DNA of 64,000 nt from Candidatus Pullichristensenella stercorigallinarum (GTDB lineage: Bacteria > Bacillota > Clostridia > Christensenellales > Aristaeellaceae), in NCBI GenBank assembly GCA_018712945.1, contig DVFZ01000033.1:43795-107794 (forward strand). Direction: 5' to 3'. Positions 40,280 through 48,526 of this stretch are shown one piece after another (positions within the stretch are counted from its first letter, which is position 1; each line of letters begins with the position of its first letter). Below the pieces are notes generated by a model, which made no database searches, was not told where the DNA came from, and was given only the letters and a program-made list of their open reading frames with translations. Made by a program: the position numbers and the translations under genes.

Positions 40280-41162
40280 TCTGTTCTCCACCGAAGAAGG
40301 CCGCCAGGATGCAAAGCTGGAAAAGATTCAGGAAATTCCGTTGTCTGAACTGCATCCGTTCAAGAACCACCCATTCAAAGTCAAGGATGACGAAGCAATG
40401 ATGGAGACCGCTGACAGTATCAAGCAGTATGGCGTTCTGGTTCCGGCCATTGCCCGACCGGACCCGGAGGGTGGCTATGAGCTGGTAGCCGGACACAGGC
40501 GGCACAGAGCCAGTGAGCTGGCAGAAAAGGAGACTATGCCGGTCATTGTTCGGGATTTGGATGATGATGCCGCCACGATTATTATGGTTGACAGCAACTT
40601 GCAGCGAGAAAGCCTTCTTCCAAGCGAAAGAGCATTTGCTTATAAAATGAAGCTAGATGCCATTAAGCACCAAGGAGCCAGGACGGATTTAACTTCGGCC
40701 CAAGTTGGGCCGAAGTTGACTGCGGCAGAAAAAATCGCGGAGAACAGTCCAGATAGCAAATCACAGATTAAGAGATTTATCCGTCTGACAGAGCTGATTC
40801 CTGAATTGATGGATATGGTGGATGAAAAGAAGATCGCCCTGAACCCTGCCTATGAGCTGTCCTTTCTTAAAAAAGAGGAACAGGTAGACCTGCTGGACGC
40901 GATGGACAGCGAACAGGCTACCCCTTCCCTTTCCCAAGCCCAGCGGCTCAAGAAATACAGTCAGGAGGGGCATCTGACCCTCGATATGATGCGCGTCATC
41001 ATGGGTGAGGAAAAGAAAAGCGATCTGGATCGAGTGACATTTACCTCTGACACCTTGCGGAAGTATTTCCCCAAAAGCTATACGCCCCAGCGGATGCAGG
41101 AAACCATCATCAAGCTACTGGAGGCATGGCAGAAAAAGCGTCAGAGAGACCAGGAACGATGA
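40236..41162 (+). CDS. parB: ParB/Spo0J-family partition protein
   Basis: Protein of 308 aa. The N-terminal ParB/Srx domain has the CTP-binding GHRRHRASELA motif (about 87-97), preceded by IPLSELHPFKNHPFKV (about 34-49). The central HTH region (about 125-200) and C-terminal helices complete the family layout. The TTG start at 40236 has AAGGAGG 9 nt upstream and overlaps parA by 44 nt, indicating coupling. It should bind a parS-like site; the repeats at 39126-39200 are candidates but do not resemble canonical parS. Confidence 0.92.
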   Translation: MKSSAKKIELASVDDLFSTEEGRQDAKLEKIQEIPLSELHPFKNHPFKVKDDEAMMETADSIKQYGVLVPAIARPDPEGGYELVAGHRRHRASELAEKETMPVIVRDLDDDAATIIMVDSNLQRESLLPSERAFAYKMKLDAIKHQGARTDLTSAQVGPKLTAAEKIAENSPDSKSQIKRFIRLTELIPELMDMVDEKKIALNPAYELSFLKKEEQVDLLDAMDSEQATPSLSQAQRLKKYSQEGHLTLDMMRVIMGEEKKSDLDRVTFTSDTLRKYFPKSYTPQRMQETIIKLLEAWQKKRQRDQER

Positions 41163-41174
41163 AAGGAGCCGCCT

Positions 41175-41450
41175 ATGAGGGATATTTCAGCCCGTGAGCT
41201 GAAAGGACACAACATTCTCGCCGTAGAGAGGTTTTGGGATAATACCCGCTGGATGATCGAGTTTTCCGTCCTGCGTCCCAGCACTGCTTACGGCAGCCCC
41301 GGAGATGAAATGCGGTTGTTTTTGACTGAGGACGGGTATCAGGCCGCCCTGCAAAGCCAGCAGCGCCGGGAGATCAAGATCAAGCGTTACGCTCGTGTGA
41401 TTGAGGGACATATCCTCGATTTCAAACCGGGAAAACGCCGCCGCTCATAA
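41175..41450 (+). CDS. Small ICE protein, paralogue of the product at 43420
   Basis: Protein of 91 aa. Shared pattern with the protein at 43420: RFWDNTRWMIEFSVL against RFAENTRHMIIFDVL, then a Pro/Gly stretch, MRLFLTEDGYQAALQSQ against TRLFLSDIGYEKALDSQ, and an IKI core. It is a small alpha/beta protein with no catalytic motif; I recall the family in other ICEs under a DUF name (possibly DUF5720) but cannot verify it. RBS GAAAGGAG about 8 nt before the ATG. It follows parB by 12 bp. Function unknown. Confidence 0.75.
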   Translation: MRDISARELKGHNILAVERFWDNTRWMIEFSVLRPSTAYGSPGDEMRLFLTEDGYQAALQSQQRREIKIKRYARVIEGHILDFKPGKRRRS

Positions 41451-41473
41451 ACCCATACAACGAAAGGAAAGGA

Positions 41474-41665
41474 ATGACTATGTGTACGGTAAAGGAAATT
41501 CAAGAAGCAATCCGGGAAGATTGCAAATCTCAGCATGACATGGATTCAACGGATATTGACCGCGTGATGCAAACACTTCCTTTCGCCCAGGAGGAGCCAT
41601 TTACAGAGGCGCGTCCCCAAAAGCCGCTGTTTTGGTTCTATGCAAGAAAATTTGAAAAGCGTTGA
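41474..41665 (+). CDS. Very small ICE protein of unknown function
   Basis: Protein of 63 aa, mixed charge, no motif. A strong GGAAAGGA ribosome site precedes two possible ATG starts (41474 and 41480). It lies in register within the plus-strand ICE gene series, between the small paralogue and the RepA-like gene, with spacing typical of real genes. Confidence 0.55.
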   Translation: MTMCTVKEIQEAIREDCKSQHDMDSTDIDRVMQTLPFAQEEPFTEARPQKPLFWFYARKFEKR

Positions 41666-41731
41666 ACACCGCAATTCTTTGAAATGAGGATTGCGGTTTT
41701 TTGTACCCAAAATTCGGAAGGAGTGAGGTCG

Positions 41732-42616
41732 ATGGCCGTTTTTCGCATTGAACGGACCCGTGATTATACCGTGATGAGCAATCATCATTTACGAAATGCA
41801 AACCTGTCGTTAAAAGCCAAGGGGCTGCTTTCCATGATGCTGTCGCTGCCGGAGGATTGGAATTACACCACCCGTGGCCTTGCAAAGATCTGTAAGGAGG
41901 GCGTGGATGCCATAGGTGCTGCCCTGCGTGAACTGGAAGGAGCCGGATATATCGTGCGCCATCAGAGACGCGATAAAAGTGGGCGGATCACAGATACCGA
42001 GTATGTCATCTATGAACAGCCCCAGCCAGATATGTCCCAGCCGGATACGGCTTCACCAGATACGGAAAACCCGGATATGGTAAAACCGGATATGGTAAAA
42101 CCGGATACGGAAAAGCCCGCAGAATTAAATATAGAGAAATCAAATACAGAAAAATCAATTACTTATGGATCAAGTACCGATTCCATTCCCTTCCGGGAAA
42201 CAGCGGCGGCAAGACCGCCGGAACGGAAAGGAAGGGATGCGATGTCTGTCACAGAGATAGAAAATTATCGGGAGTTGATTTTGGAGAATATCGAGTATGA
42301 CTGCTTGAAGCAGCGTTATCCTCTCTACCTGGATGACCTGAATGAGATCGTAGAGCTGTTGGTTGAAACGGTCTGTGCCAAACGAAAGACTACCCGGATC
42401 TCTGGGGCAGACTTCCCTCACGAGATCGTGCGTTCCCGTTTTTTGAAACTGGACAGCTCCCACATCGAGTTTGTCATGGACTGTCTGCAAAAGAATACCA
42501 CCCAGGTACGCAACATGAAGCAGTACCTGCTTGCAGTGCTGTTCAATGCGCCTACCACCATGAACAATCACTTCACTTCATTGGTCAACCACGATATGCA
42601 CGCAGGCGGCTGGTAA
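41732..42616 (+). CDS. Replication initiator A N-terminal / DUF6017-like protein
   Basis: Protein of 294 aa. The N-terminal winged-helix domain (MAVFRIERTRDYTVMSNHHL, KAKGLLSMMLSLPEDWNYT, about 1-85) matches the RepA_N-like initiator domain found in Clostridial ICEs and plasmids. A low-complexity linker of PD(M/T)xx repeats (about 99-128) follows, and then a helical C-terminal domain (about 170-290, DUF6017-like). It probably initiates or regulates autonomous replication of the excised element. I chose ATG 41732 with AAGGAG and GAGGT upstream. Confidence 0.8.
   Translation: MAVFRIERTRDYTVMSNHHLRNANLSLKAKGLLSMMLSLPEDWNYTTRGLAKICKEGVDAIGAALRELEGAGYIVRHQRRDKSGRITDTEYVIYEQPQPDMSQPDTASPDTENPDMVKPDMVKPDTEKPAELNIEKSNTEKSITYGSSTDSIPFRETAAARPPERKGRDAMSVTEIENYRELILENIEYDCLKQRYPLYLDDLNEIVELLVETVCAKRKTTRISGADFPHEIVRSRFLKLDSSHIEFVMDCLQKNTTQVRNMKQYLLAVLFNAPTTMNNHFTSLVNHDMHAGGW
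42026..42115 (+). repeat. Six 15-bp tandem repeats inside the RepA-like gene
   Basis: Units begin at 42026, 42041, 42056, 42071, 42086 and 42101, with consensus CCGGATAYGGWAAAA. Units 4 and 5 are identical. They encode PDMSQ, PDTAS, PDTEN, PDMVK, PDMVK, PDTEK between the two protein domains. Confidence 0.9.
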
Positions 42617-42650
42617 AGGCCGCCTTTTATCATGCCAAAGGAGGCACGAC

Positions 42651-43397
42651 ATGAACCAGATGGAAATTTTCAAAAACCCGGAGTTTGGCAGTATCCGGGT
42701 CATCGAAGAAAACGGCAAATACCTGTTCTGCGGAACGGATGTGGCTGGCGCTTTGGGGTACAGCAATCCCCGCGATGCAATTATCCGCCATTGTAGGTAT
42801 GTCGTGAAACGCGACGCACCTCACCCACAAAGCCCTGACCGCAAAATCAGTATGACTTTTATCCCCGAAGGAGATTTGTACCGCCTAATCGTTCACAGCA
42901 AATTGCCATCGGCAGAACGGTTTGAACGGTGGGTGTTCGATGAGGTCCTGCCTACCATTCGTAAGCACGGGGCCTATCTCACAAAAGAGAAGCTGTGGGA
43001 GGTAGCTACTTCCCCGGAGGCTCTGATGAAGCTCTGCTCAGACTTGTTGGCTGAGCGTGAAGCGAATATTTCTCTGCGTAAGGAAAATGCACAGCTGGAG
43101 GGCAAAGCCGCTTTCTATGACCTGTTCATCGACTTAAAACACAGCACCAATCTCAGGACTACCGCCAAAGAGTTGGATGTTCCGGAGCGCCGGTTTGTCC
43201 GGTTTCTGATAGAACGGCGGTTTGTGTACCGCACGGCATCCGGCAATGTGCTGCCTTATGCCAATGTGAAAAATGCGGGGCTGTTTTGCGTCAAAGACTA
43301 CTGCAATCACGGTCATACCGGTTCTTACACGCTGGTTACGCCCCAGGGCAAGCTCTACTTTGCCCAGCTGCGGGAGATGATCTTGCTGGTCTCATAA
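42651..43397 (+). CDS. BRO-N/KilA-C phage antirepressor-like protein
   Basis: Protein of 248 aa. The BRO-N domain (FKNPEFGSIRVIEENGKYLF, ALGYSNPRDAI, FIPEGDLYRLIVHSKLPSAERFERWVFDEVLPTIRKHG, about 6-117) is followed by a KilA-C/ANT domain (about 130-248). Such proteins act as phage antirepressors. In an ICE it may relieve a repressor of transfer or excision genes; no cognate repressor is in the window. RBS AAAGGAGG 7 nt before the ATG. Confidence 0.88.
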   Translation: MNQMEIFKNPEFGSIRVIEENGKYLFCGTDVAGALGYSNPRDAIIRHCRYVVKRDAPHPQSPDRKISMTFIPEGDLYRLIVHSKLPSAERFERWVFDEVLPTIRKHGAYLTKEKLWEVATSPEALMKLCSDLLAEREANISLRKENAQLEGKAAFYDLFIDLKHSTNLRTTAKELDVPERRFVRFLIERRFVYRTASGNVLPYANVKNAGLFCVKDYCNHGHTGSYTLVTPQGKLYFAQLREMILLVS

Positions 43398-43419
43398 GAA
43401 CGGAAAGGAAGTGGGTTTT

Positions 43420-43731
43420 ATGCAGGAAAGCAAAACAATCGGTCAGCTGATGGAGGAAATGCGCCAGAAAGCCGGGGCGCAGAACTACCACGGCCATGAC
43501 TACATGGATCTCCAGCGATTTGCGGAGAACACACGGCACATGATTATTTTTGATGTGCTGACGCATGATTCCCCGGTGGGCTGGAAAGGAGAACGGACCC
43601 GCCTGTTTTTGTCAGATATAGGCTATGAAAAAGCTCTGGACAGTCAGGCAAAGGGGCAGATCAAGATTCTCAGCCATGCAAAGGTCAGAAATGGAGATTT
43701 GTTTTATGACCACAAAGAACAGATACGATAG
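43420..43731 (+). CDS. Small ICE protein, paralogue of the product at 41175
   Basis: Protein of 103 aa. It shares the RF-x2-NTR-x-MI-x-F-x-VL core and the RLFL-x3-GY-x2-A-x2-SQ block with the 91-aa protein at 41175, and differs in a longer N-terminus (KTIGQLMEEMRQKAG). Two members in one element suggest duplication and divergence. I chose ATG 43420 (AAGGAA 9 nt upstream) over the GTG at 43411. Function unknown. Confidence 0.75.
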   Translation: MQESKTIGQLMEEMRQKAGAQNYHGHDYMDLQRFAENTRHMIIFDVLTHDSPVGWKGERTRLFLSDIGYEKALDSQAKGQIKILSHAKVRNGDLFYDHKEQIR

Positions 43732-43743
43732 GAGGAATCTGAT

Positions 43744-44163
43744 ATGAATGAGGAAAAGAAAGTACCCTTCAAGTGGGAATATGGGGAAGAAACCATATCA
43801 CTGCAACTTGGGATGTATGCGAATAATCAGCGGCTTTATATCGGCATGATTACCCATACAGAAGATGGAGCGGAGCCGTTTGCAGATATGACGGTGAACC
43901 TTCCGGGGTATTCCCTGGACCCCGGAGAGGCGTTTATTTCCGGTGACATCAGCAAGGACTTGCTGCGATTCATCAAAGAGAACAAATTGGGGAAAGTGCT
44001 TCCCTACCAGGTGCAATCCGGTTATGGGAAATATTCTGCCGTTGCCTTTGATTTGGAGAAATTGAAGGCATTTGATCCCAAAGGTGTGGCGGAGTTTCGG
44101 AAAGAGTGGAATCTGCCGGATAAGAAGCCGGTAAAGAAAAAGAGCCGCGGGATGGAGCGATGA
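43744..44163 (+). CDS. DUF4313-like ICE protein
   Basis: Protein of 139 aa. It is an alpha/beta protein with LYIGMITHTEDGAEPFADMTVNLPGY (about 31-56), EAFISGD (about 62) and a C-terminal LGKVLPYQVQSGYGKYSAVAFDL segment, then a basic tail. The pattern resembles the DUF4313 family carried by Clostridial ICEs. RBS ATAGGAGG about 8 nt upstream. No function known. Confidence 0.7.
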   Translation: MNEEKKVPFKWEYGEETISLQLGMYANNQRLYIGMITHTEDGAEPFADMTVNLPGYSLDPGEAFISGDISKDLLRFIKENKLGKVLPYQVQSGYGKYSAVAFDLEKLKAFDPKGVAEFRKEWNLPDKKPVKKKSRGMER

Positions 44164-44249
44164 AGAAATATCTTCTCCGGCGGCTGGTGGTCCCGCCTTA
44201 GAAAGAAATGCACCACCCCTGCACATTTTGTGGAAAGGAGGCGATGAAA

Positions 44250-44750
44250 ATGCAGGAAGAAGTGGAAAACAGGACTTTAACGCTGGTTGTCAGCGGAACA
44301 AAGTTCACCGGTCGGTTGCTTAAAGCCGCCATCAGCAAGTACCTTGCCCACTGCAAGGAAAAGAAGCTGCAAAAGCAGAGAAGCCGTGACGCTCCTGTGA
44401 CACCCCACGGCAAACAGACCGTCAAGCAGCTCATTGGTCAAAATCAGGGGATCTCCAATATCGAGATCACAGACCCCTCCATCAAGGAATTTGAGAAGAT
44501 CGCCCGGAAATATGGTGTGGATTATGCGGTGAAGAAAGACCGCAGCAGCTCCCCGCCCAAGTACCTGATCTTTTTCAAAGGCCGTGACGCCGATGCGCTG
44601 ACCGCTGCATTTACCGAGTACACCAGCAAAAAGGTCAAGAAGGCCGAGAAAACGGAACGCCCGTCTGTGCTGGCAAAACTCAGTCAGTTCAAAGAGATGG
44701 TCAAAAATGCCGTGGTGGACCGCACCAAGCGAAAGGAGCTGGAACGATGA
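44250..44750 (+). CDS. PcfB-family conjugation protein
   Basis: Protein of 166 aa. QEEVENRTLTLVVSGTKFTGRLLKAAISKYL (about 2-32) is the PcfB/DUF3801 start, and GISNIEITDPSIKEFEKIARKYGVDYAVKKD (about 65-95) continues the family core. In pCF10, PcfB-family accessory proteins sit beside the PcfC coupling protein and help deliver the relaxosome. Here it directly precedes the VirD4 gene, whose ATG overlaps its stop (ATGA). I chose ATG 44250 with AAGGAGG 8 nt upstream; ATG 44244 is too close to it. Confidence 0.86.
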   Translation: MQEEVENRTLTLVVSGTKFTGRLLKAAISKYLAHCKEKKLQKQRSRDAPVTPHGKQTVKQLIGQNQGISNIEITDPSIKEFEKIARKYGVDYAVKKDRSSSPPKYLIFFKGRDADALTAAFTEYTSKKVKKAEKTERPSVLAKLSQFKEMVKNAVVDRTKRKELER

Positions 44751-46576
44751 AAAAGCAGTTTGACATCAAAAAGCTCGTTTTGCTGAACCTGCCTTATCTT
44801 TTGATGGGGCTGTTTGCCACGAACTTCGGGGAAGCGTGGCGGCTGGCTCAGGGGGCAAATGCTTCGGAGAAATTCCTTTCCCTGTTTGCTGTCCTGCCTG
44901 GGGCGCTGCAAAGTTTCTGGCCCAGCTTGCACCCGTTGGATCTTTTGGTGGGGCTATGCTGCGGAGCTGGCCTGCGTCTGGCGGTGTACCTCAAAAGTAA
45001 AAACGCCAAGAAGTATCGGCATGGACTGGAGTATGGCTCTGCCCGTTGGGGAACCCGTGAGGATATTGCTCCCTACATCGACCCGGTATTTCAGAACAAT
45101 GTGATTCTGACGAAAACCGAGAGCCTGACCATGAATAGCCGCCCCAAGGACCCCAAGACCGCCAGAAACAAAAATGTGCTGGTGATCGGCGGCTCCGGTT
45201 CCGGTAAGACCCGCTTCTGGCTCAAACCGAATCTGATGCAGATGCACAGTTCTTATGTGGTCACAGACCCCAAGGGCACCATCCTGGTGGAGTGCGGAAA
45301 AATGCTCCAAAGGGGCGCACCCAAGCTGAGGAAGGACGGAAAGCCCATGAAGGATAAGCACGGCAAGGTCATTTATGAGCCTTACCGCATCAAGGTCCTC
45401 AATACCATCAACTTCAAGAAGTCCATGCACTATAACCCCTTTGCCTACATCCACTCCGAAAAGGACATCCTGAAGCTGGTCACGACGCTGATCGCCAATA
45501 CCAAAGGCGAAGGCAAAGCCGGAGACGATTTCTGGGTCAAGGCAGAAACCTTGCTGTACTGCGCGTTGATTGGGTATATCCACTATGAAGCTCCGGTGGA
45601 GGAGCAGAACTTTTCCACCCTTATCGAGATGATAAACAGTATGGAAGTTCGGGAGGATGACGAGGAATACAAAAACGCCGTTGACTTGATGTTCGATGAG
45701 CTGGAATCCCGTGATCCTCGCCACTTTGCCGTCCGGCAGTATAAGAAATATAAGCTGGCCGCCGGAAAAACAGCCAAGTCGATCCTGATTTCCTGTGGTG
45801 CGCGTCTTGCCGTGTTCGACATTGCAGAGCTGCGTGAGGTCACGGCTTATGATGAGCTGGAGCTGGACACTCTGGGAGACAGGAAAACTGCCCTGTTCCT
45901 CATCATGAGTGACACTGATGACAGCTTTAATTTCCTTATATCCATGTGTTATACCCAACTTTTCAACCTGCTCTGTGAAAAAGCCGACGATGTGTATGGC
46001 GGCAGGCTCCCGGTCCATGTGCGCTGTCTCATTGACGAGTGCGCCAACATCGGCCAGATCCCCAAGCTGGAAAAGCTGGTAGCAACCATCCGAAGCCGTG
46101 AGATCTCCGCCTGTCTGGTGTTGCAGGCGCAGAGTCAGCTCAAGGCAATCTATAAGGATAACGCAGATACCATCATCGGCAACATGGATACTTCCATCTT
46201 CCTGGGCGGTAAGGAGCCAACCACCCTCAAGGAGCTGGCTGCCGTGCTGGGCAAGGAAACCATCGACACCTACAACACCGGAGAGAGCCGTGGGCGTGAA
46301 ACTTCCCACTCTCTCAACTATCAAAAATTGGGGAAAGAGCTGATGAGCCAGGATGAGCTTGCTGTTATGGATGGCGGCAAGTGTATCCTCCAACTGCGCG
46401 GTGTGCGTCCTTTCCTTTCGGATAAGTACGACATCACCAAGCACCCCAATTTCAAATACACAGCCGACGCAGACGAAAAGAACGCTTTTGACATTGAAGC
46501 GTTCCTGTCCGCAAGGTTGAAACTCAAGCCCAATGAGGTCTGCGATGTATATGAAGTAGACACAAAGGGCGCTTAA
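44747..46576 (+). CDS. VirD4/TraG-type coupling protein
   Basis: Protein of 609 aa. Two N-terminal membrane helices are followed by a RecA-like ATPase with Walker A GGSGSGKTR (about 148-156) and Walker B CLIDECANIG (about 427-436). An all-alpha insertion (about 258-355: ALIGYIHYEAPVEEQNF through KSILISCGARL) is the domain that selects transfer substrates in this family. It links the relaxosome to the secretion channel. It is adjacent to PcfB and to VirB6. A shorter protein at 54663 resembles its all-alpha insertion. Confidence 0.94.
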   Translation: MKKQFDIKKLVLLNLPYLLMGLFATNFGEAWRLAQGANASEKFLSLFAVLPGALQSFWPSLHPLDLLVGLCCGAGLRLAVYLKSKNAKKYRHGLEYGSARWGTREDIAPYIDPVFQNNVILTKTESLTMNSRPKDPKTARNKNVLVIGGSGSGKTRFWLKPNLMQMHSSYVVTDPKGTILVECGKMLQRGAPKLRKDGKPMKDKHGKVIYEPYRIKVLNTINFKKSMHYNPFAYIHSEKDILKLVTTLIANTKGEGKAGDDFWVKAETLLYCALIGYIHYEAPVEEQNFSTLIEMINSMEVREDDEEYKNAVDLMFDELESRDPRHFAVRQYKKYKLAAGKTAKSILISCGARLAVFDIAELREVTAYDELELDTLGDRKTALFLIMSDTDDSFNFLISMCYTQLFNLLCEKADDVYGGRLPVHVRCLIDECANIGQIPKLEKLVATIRSREISACLVLQAQSQLKAIYKDNADTIIGNMDTSIFLGGKEPTTLKELAAVLGKETIDTYNTGESRGRETSHSLNYQKLGKELMSQDELAVMDGGKCILQLRGVRPFLSDKYDITKHPNFKYTADADEKNAFDIEAFLSARLKLKPNEVCDVYEVDTKGA

Positions 46577-46795
46577 ATCTGTTCCGCTTTTGAAAGGAGT
46601 GATCGTATCTACCCGCCTCAACCGCCCTTTTTGGGCCATTGGCGTACAAAGCGGACAATCGCAAGAAAAAATAATGAAAAAGGAGGACAGCCGGAATCAT
46701 GCCCCCGGAAACCGGGCGGCAGATTGTTCCGGCTTTTGTATGCCTATGAAACATGACAAACCTATTTTTTAATCAGATTCCGGCTAACAAACTAT
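46577..46795. other. Gap between virD4 and the Maff2-like gene
   Basis: No convincing gene. It contains a hairpin with AGCCGGAA/TTCCGGCT and an inner CCCGG/CCGGG (46689-46737) followed by TTTT, a possible terminator or processing site. The 60-aa ORF at 46590 lacks support. Confidence 0.5.
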
Positions 46796-47014
46796 ATGGC
46801 ATTTTTTGAACAGGCAATCACCGTTCTTCAGACCCTCGTTATCGCGCTCGGTGCCGGTCTCGGTATCTGGGGCGTTATCAACCTGCTGGAAGGTTACGGC
46901 AACGACAACCCTGGTGCAAAGTCCCAGGGCATGAAGCAGCTCATGGCCGGCGCTGGTGTAGCCGTGGTCGGCATGGTCCTTGTACCTCTGCTCTCCGGGC
47001 TGTTCTCTGTCTAA
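46796..47014 (+). CDS. Maff2-like small membrane protein
   Basis: Protein of 72 aa with two hydrophobic helices (about 8-30 and 47-70) separated by a polar loop YGNDNPGAKSQGMKQLM. This fits the Maff2 family of mobile-element proteins, and the size and topology recall VirB2/TrbC-type pilins, so a pilin-like or channel role is possible. No Shine-Dalgarno is visible before the ATG, unusual for this element. It is followed by VirB6 after 69 bp. Confidence 0.8.
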   Translation: MAFFEQAITVLQTLVIALGAGLGIWGVINLLEGYGNDNPGAKSQGMKQLMAGAGVAVVGMVLVPLLSGLFSV

Positions 47015-47083
47015 GCGTCCCTGCATGAAATCCTTGCCGCTCCCGCAGCTTTGCGGGGGCGGCGGAAAGGAGGTTGACACCGT

Positions 47084-47953
47084 ATGGATTTCTTACTTGA
47101 AGCCCTGACAAATTGGCTGAAAGAAATGCTGGTGGGCGGTATTATGAGCAACCTTTCGGGGATGTTTGACAGCGTAAACCAACAGGTCGCGGATATATCC
47201 GTACAGGTAGGACAGACCCCACAGGGATGGAATGGCAGTATTTTCAGTATGATTGAGAATCTGTCAAACTCCATCATGGTGCCGATTGCAGGCGTAATCC
47301 TGGCTATCGTGATGACCGTAGACCTGATCCAGATGATCGCAGACAAGAACAACCTGCATGATGTGGACACCTGGATGATTTTTAAGTGGGTGTTCAAATC
47401 AGCCGCCGCCATCCTCATTGTCACAAACACATGGAATATTGTGATGGGCGTCTTTGATATGGCGCAGAGCGTGGTGGCACAGGCGGCAGGGATCATTGGT
47501 TCGGATGCGTCCATTGACATTTCCTCAGTTATGACCGATTTGGAACCGAGACTTATGGAAATGGATCTGGGACCGCTGTTCGGGCTGTGGTTCCAATCCC
47601 TCTTTATCGGCATTACCATGTGGGCGCTGTATATCTGTATCTTTATCGTCATTTATGGCCGTATGATCGAGATTTACCTTGTGACTTCGGTGGCTCCCGT
47701 TCCAATGGCTGCCATGATGGGCAAGGAATGGGGCGGTATGGGACAGAACTACCTCCGCTCCCTGCTGGCGCTGGGCTTTCAGGCGTTTCTCATCATCGTC
47801 TGCGTGGCAATTTATGCTGTGCTGGTGCAGAACATCGCTTTGGAAGATGACATCATCATGGCAATCTGGAGCTGCGTGGGCTACACCGTACTGCTGTGCT
47901 TTACGCTGTTCAAAACCGGCAGCCTCGCAAAATCAGTCTTTCAGGCGCATTAA
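47084..47953 (+). CDS. VirB6/TrbL-like conjugal transfer membrane protein
   Basis: Protein of 289 aa with about six membrane helices. The central loop carries NLHDVDTWMIFKWVFKSAAAILIVTNTW (about 87-114), and the C-terminal half has VTSVAPVPMAAMMGKEWGGMGQNYLRSLLALGFQAFLI (about 204-241), both typical of the Clostridial VirB6/TrbL-like family. It forms part of the inner-membrane channel of the mating machinery. RBS AAAGGAGG 8 nt before the ATG. Confidence 0.88.
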   Translation: MDFLLEALTNWLKEMLVGGIMSNLSGMFDSVNQQVADISVQVGQTPQGWNGSIFSMIENLSNSIMVPIAGVILAIVMTVDLIQMIADKNNLHDVDTWMIFKWVFKSAAAILIVTNTWNIVMGVFDMAQSVVAQAAGIIGSDASIDISSVMTDLEPRLMEMDLGPLFGLWFQSLFIGITMWALYICIFIVIYGRMIEIYLVTSVAPVPMAAMMGKEWGGMGQNYLRSLLALGFQAFLIIVCVAIYAVLVQNIALEDDIIMAIWSCVGYTVLLCFTLFKTGSLAKSVFQAH

Positions 47954-47966
47954 AGGAGGGTTCTGT

Positions 47967-48512
47967 ATGAAAAAATATCAAATCATTTATGCAGATCCGC
48001 CATGGAGTTACAAAGTATATTCCAAGAAAGGATTGGGACGCAGTGCAGAAAGTCACTATCCGACTATGTGTATTGAGGATATTTGTGCGCTGCCGGTAGG
48101 TGACCTGGCAGATAAAGATTGTGCTTTGTTCTTATGGGTCACGATTCCATGTTTACTGGAAGGGCTTTCTGTTCTGAGAGCATGGGGATTTACCTATAAG
48201 ACAATCGGATTTGTCTGGGTAAAGCAGAATAAAAAGTCTGATAGTCTATTTTGGGGTATGGGATATTGGACGCGCTCCAATGTGGAGCTTTGTATCCTCG
48301 CAACGAAAGGGCATCCCAAGCGAGTGAACGCAGCTGTTCATCAGGTTATTGTCTCTCACATTGAAGAACATTCAAAAAAACCGCAGGAAGCCAGAGAACG
48401 CATTGTCTCATTGATGGGTGATCTCCCACGCATTGAACTGTTTGCTCGTCAATCCACACCCGGTTGGGATGTGTGGGGCAATGAGGTGGACAGCTCTATT
48501 TCATTCCCATAA
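47967..48512 (+). CDS. MT-A70-family adenine methyltransferase
   Basis: Protein of 181 aa. The catalytic DPPW motif is in IIYADPPWSYKVY (about 6-18), with a Rossmann core (GDLADKDCALFLWVTIP, FTYKTIGFVWVKQ) and ILATKGHPKR (about 111) typical of MT-A70/Ime4-like N6-adenine methyltransferases. No restriction endonuclease is adjacent, so it is probably an orphan that marks element DNA against host restriction or regulates transfer. RBS AAAGGAGGG 6 nt upstream. It interrupts the VirB6-PrgI-VirB4 core order, suggesting cargo insertion. Longer track ORF start rejected. Confidence 0.88.
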   Translation: MKKYQIIYADPPWSYKVYSKKGLGRSAESHYPTMCIEDICALPVGDLADKDCALFLWVTIPCLLEGLSVLRAWGFTYKTIGFVWVKQNKKSDSLFWGMGYWTRSNVELCILATKGHPKRVNAAVHQVIVSHIEEHSKKPQEARERIVSLMGDLPRIELFARQSTPGWDVWGNEVDSSISFP

Positions 48513-48526
48513 AGGAGGTGGATAAT

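Noticed and set aside
44954-46639. 561-aa minus-strand ORF antisense to virD4
   Set aside because: Shadow of the VirD4 gene; no motif, no RBS, and all other element genes are on the plus strand.
46590-46772. 60-aa ORF between virD4 and the Maff2-like gene
   Set aside because: Contains a terminator-like hairpin and reads as low-quality sequence; no family resemblance.
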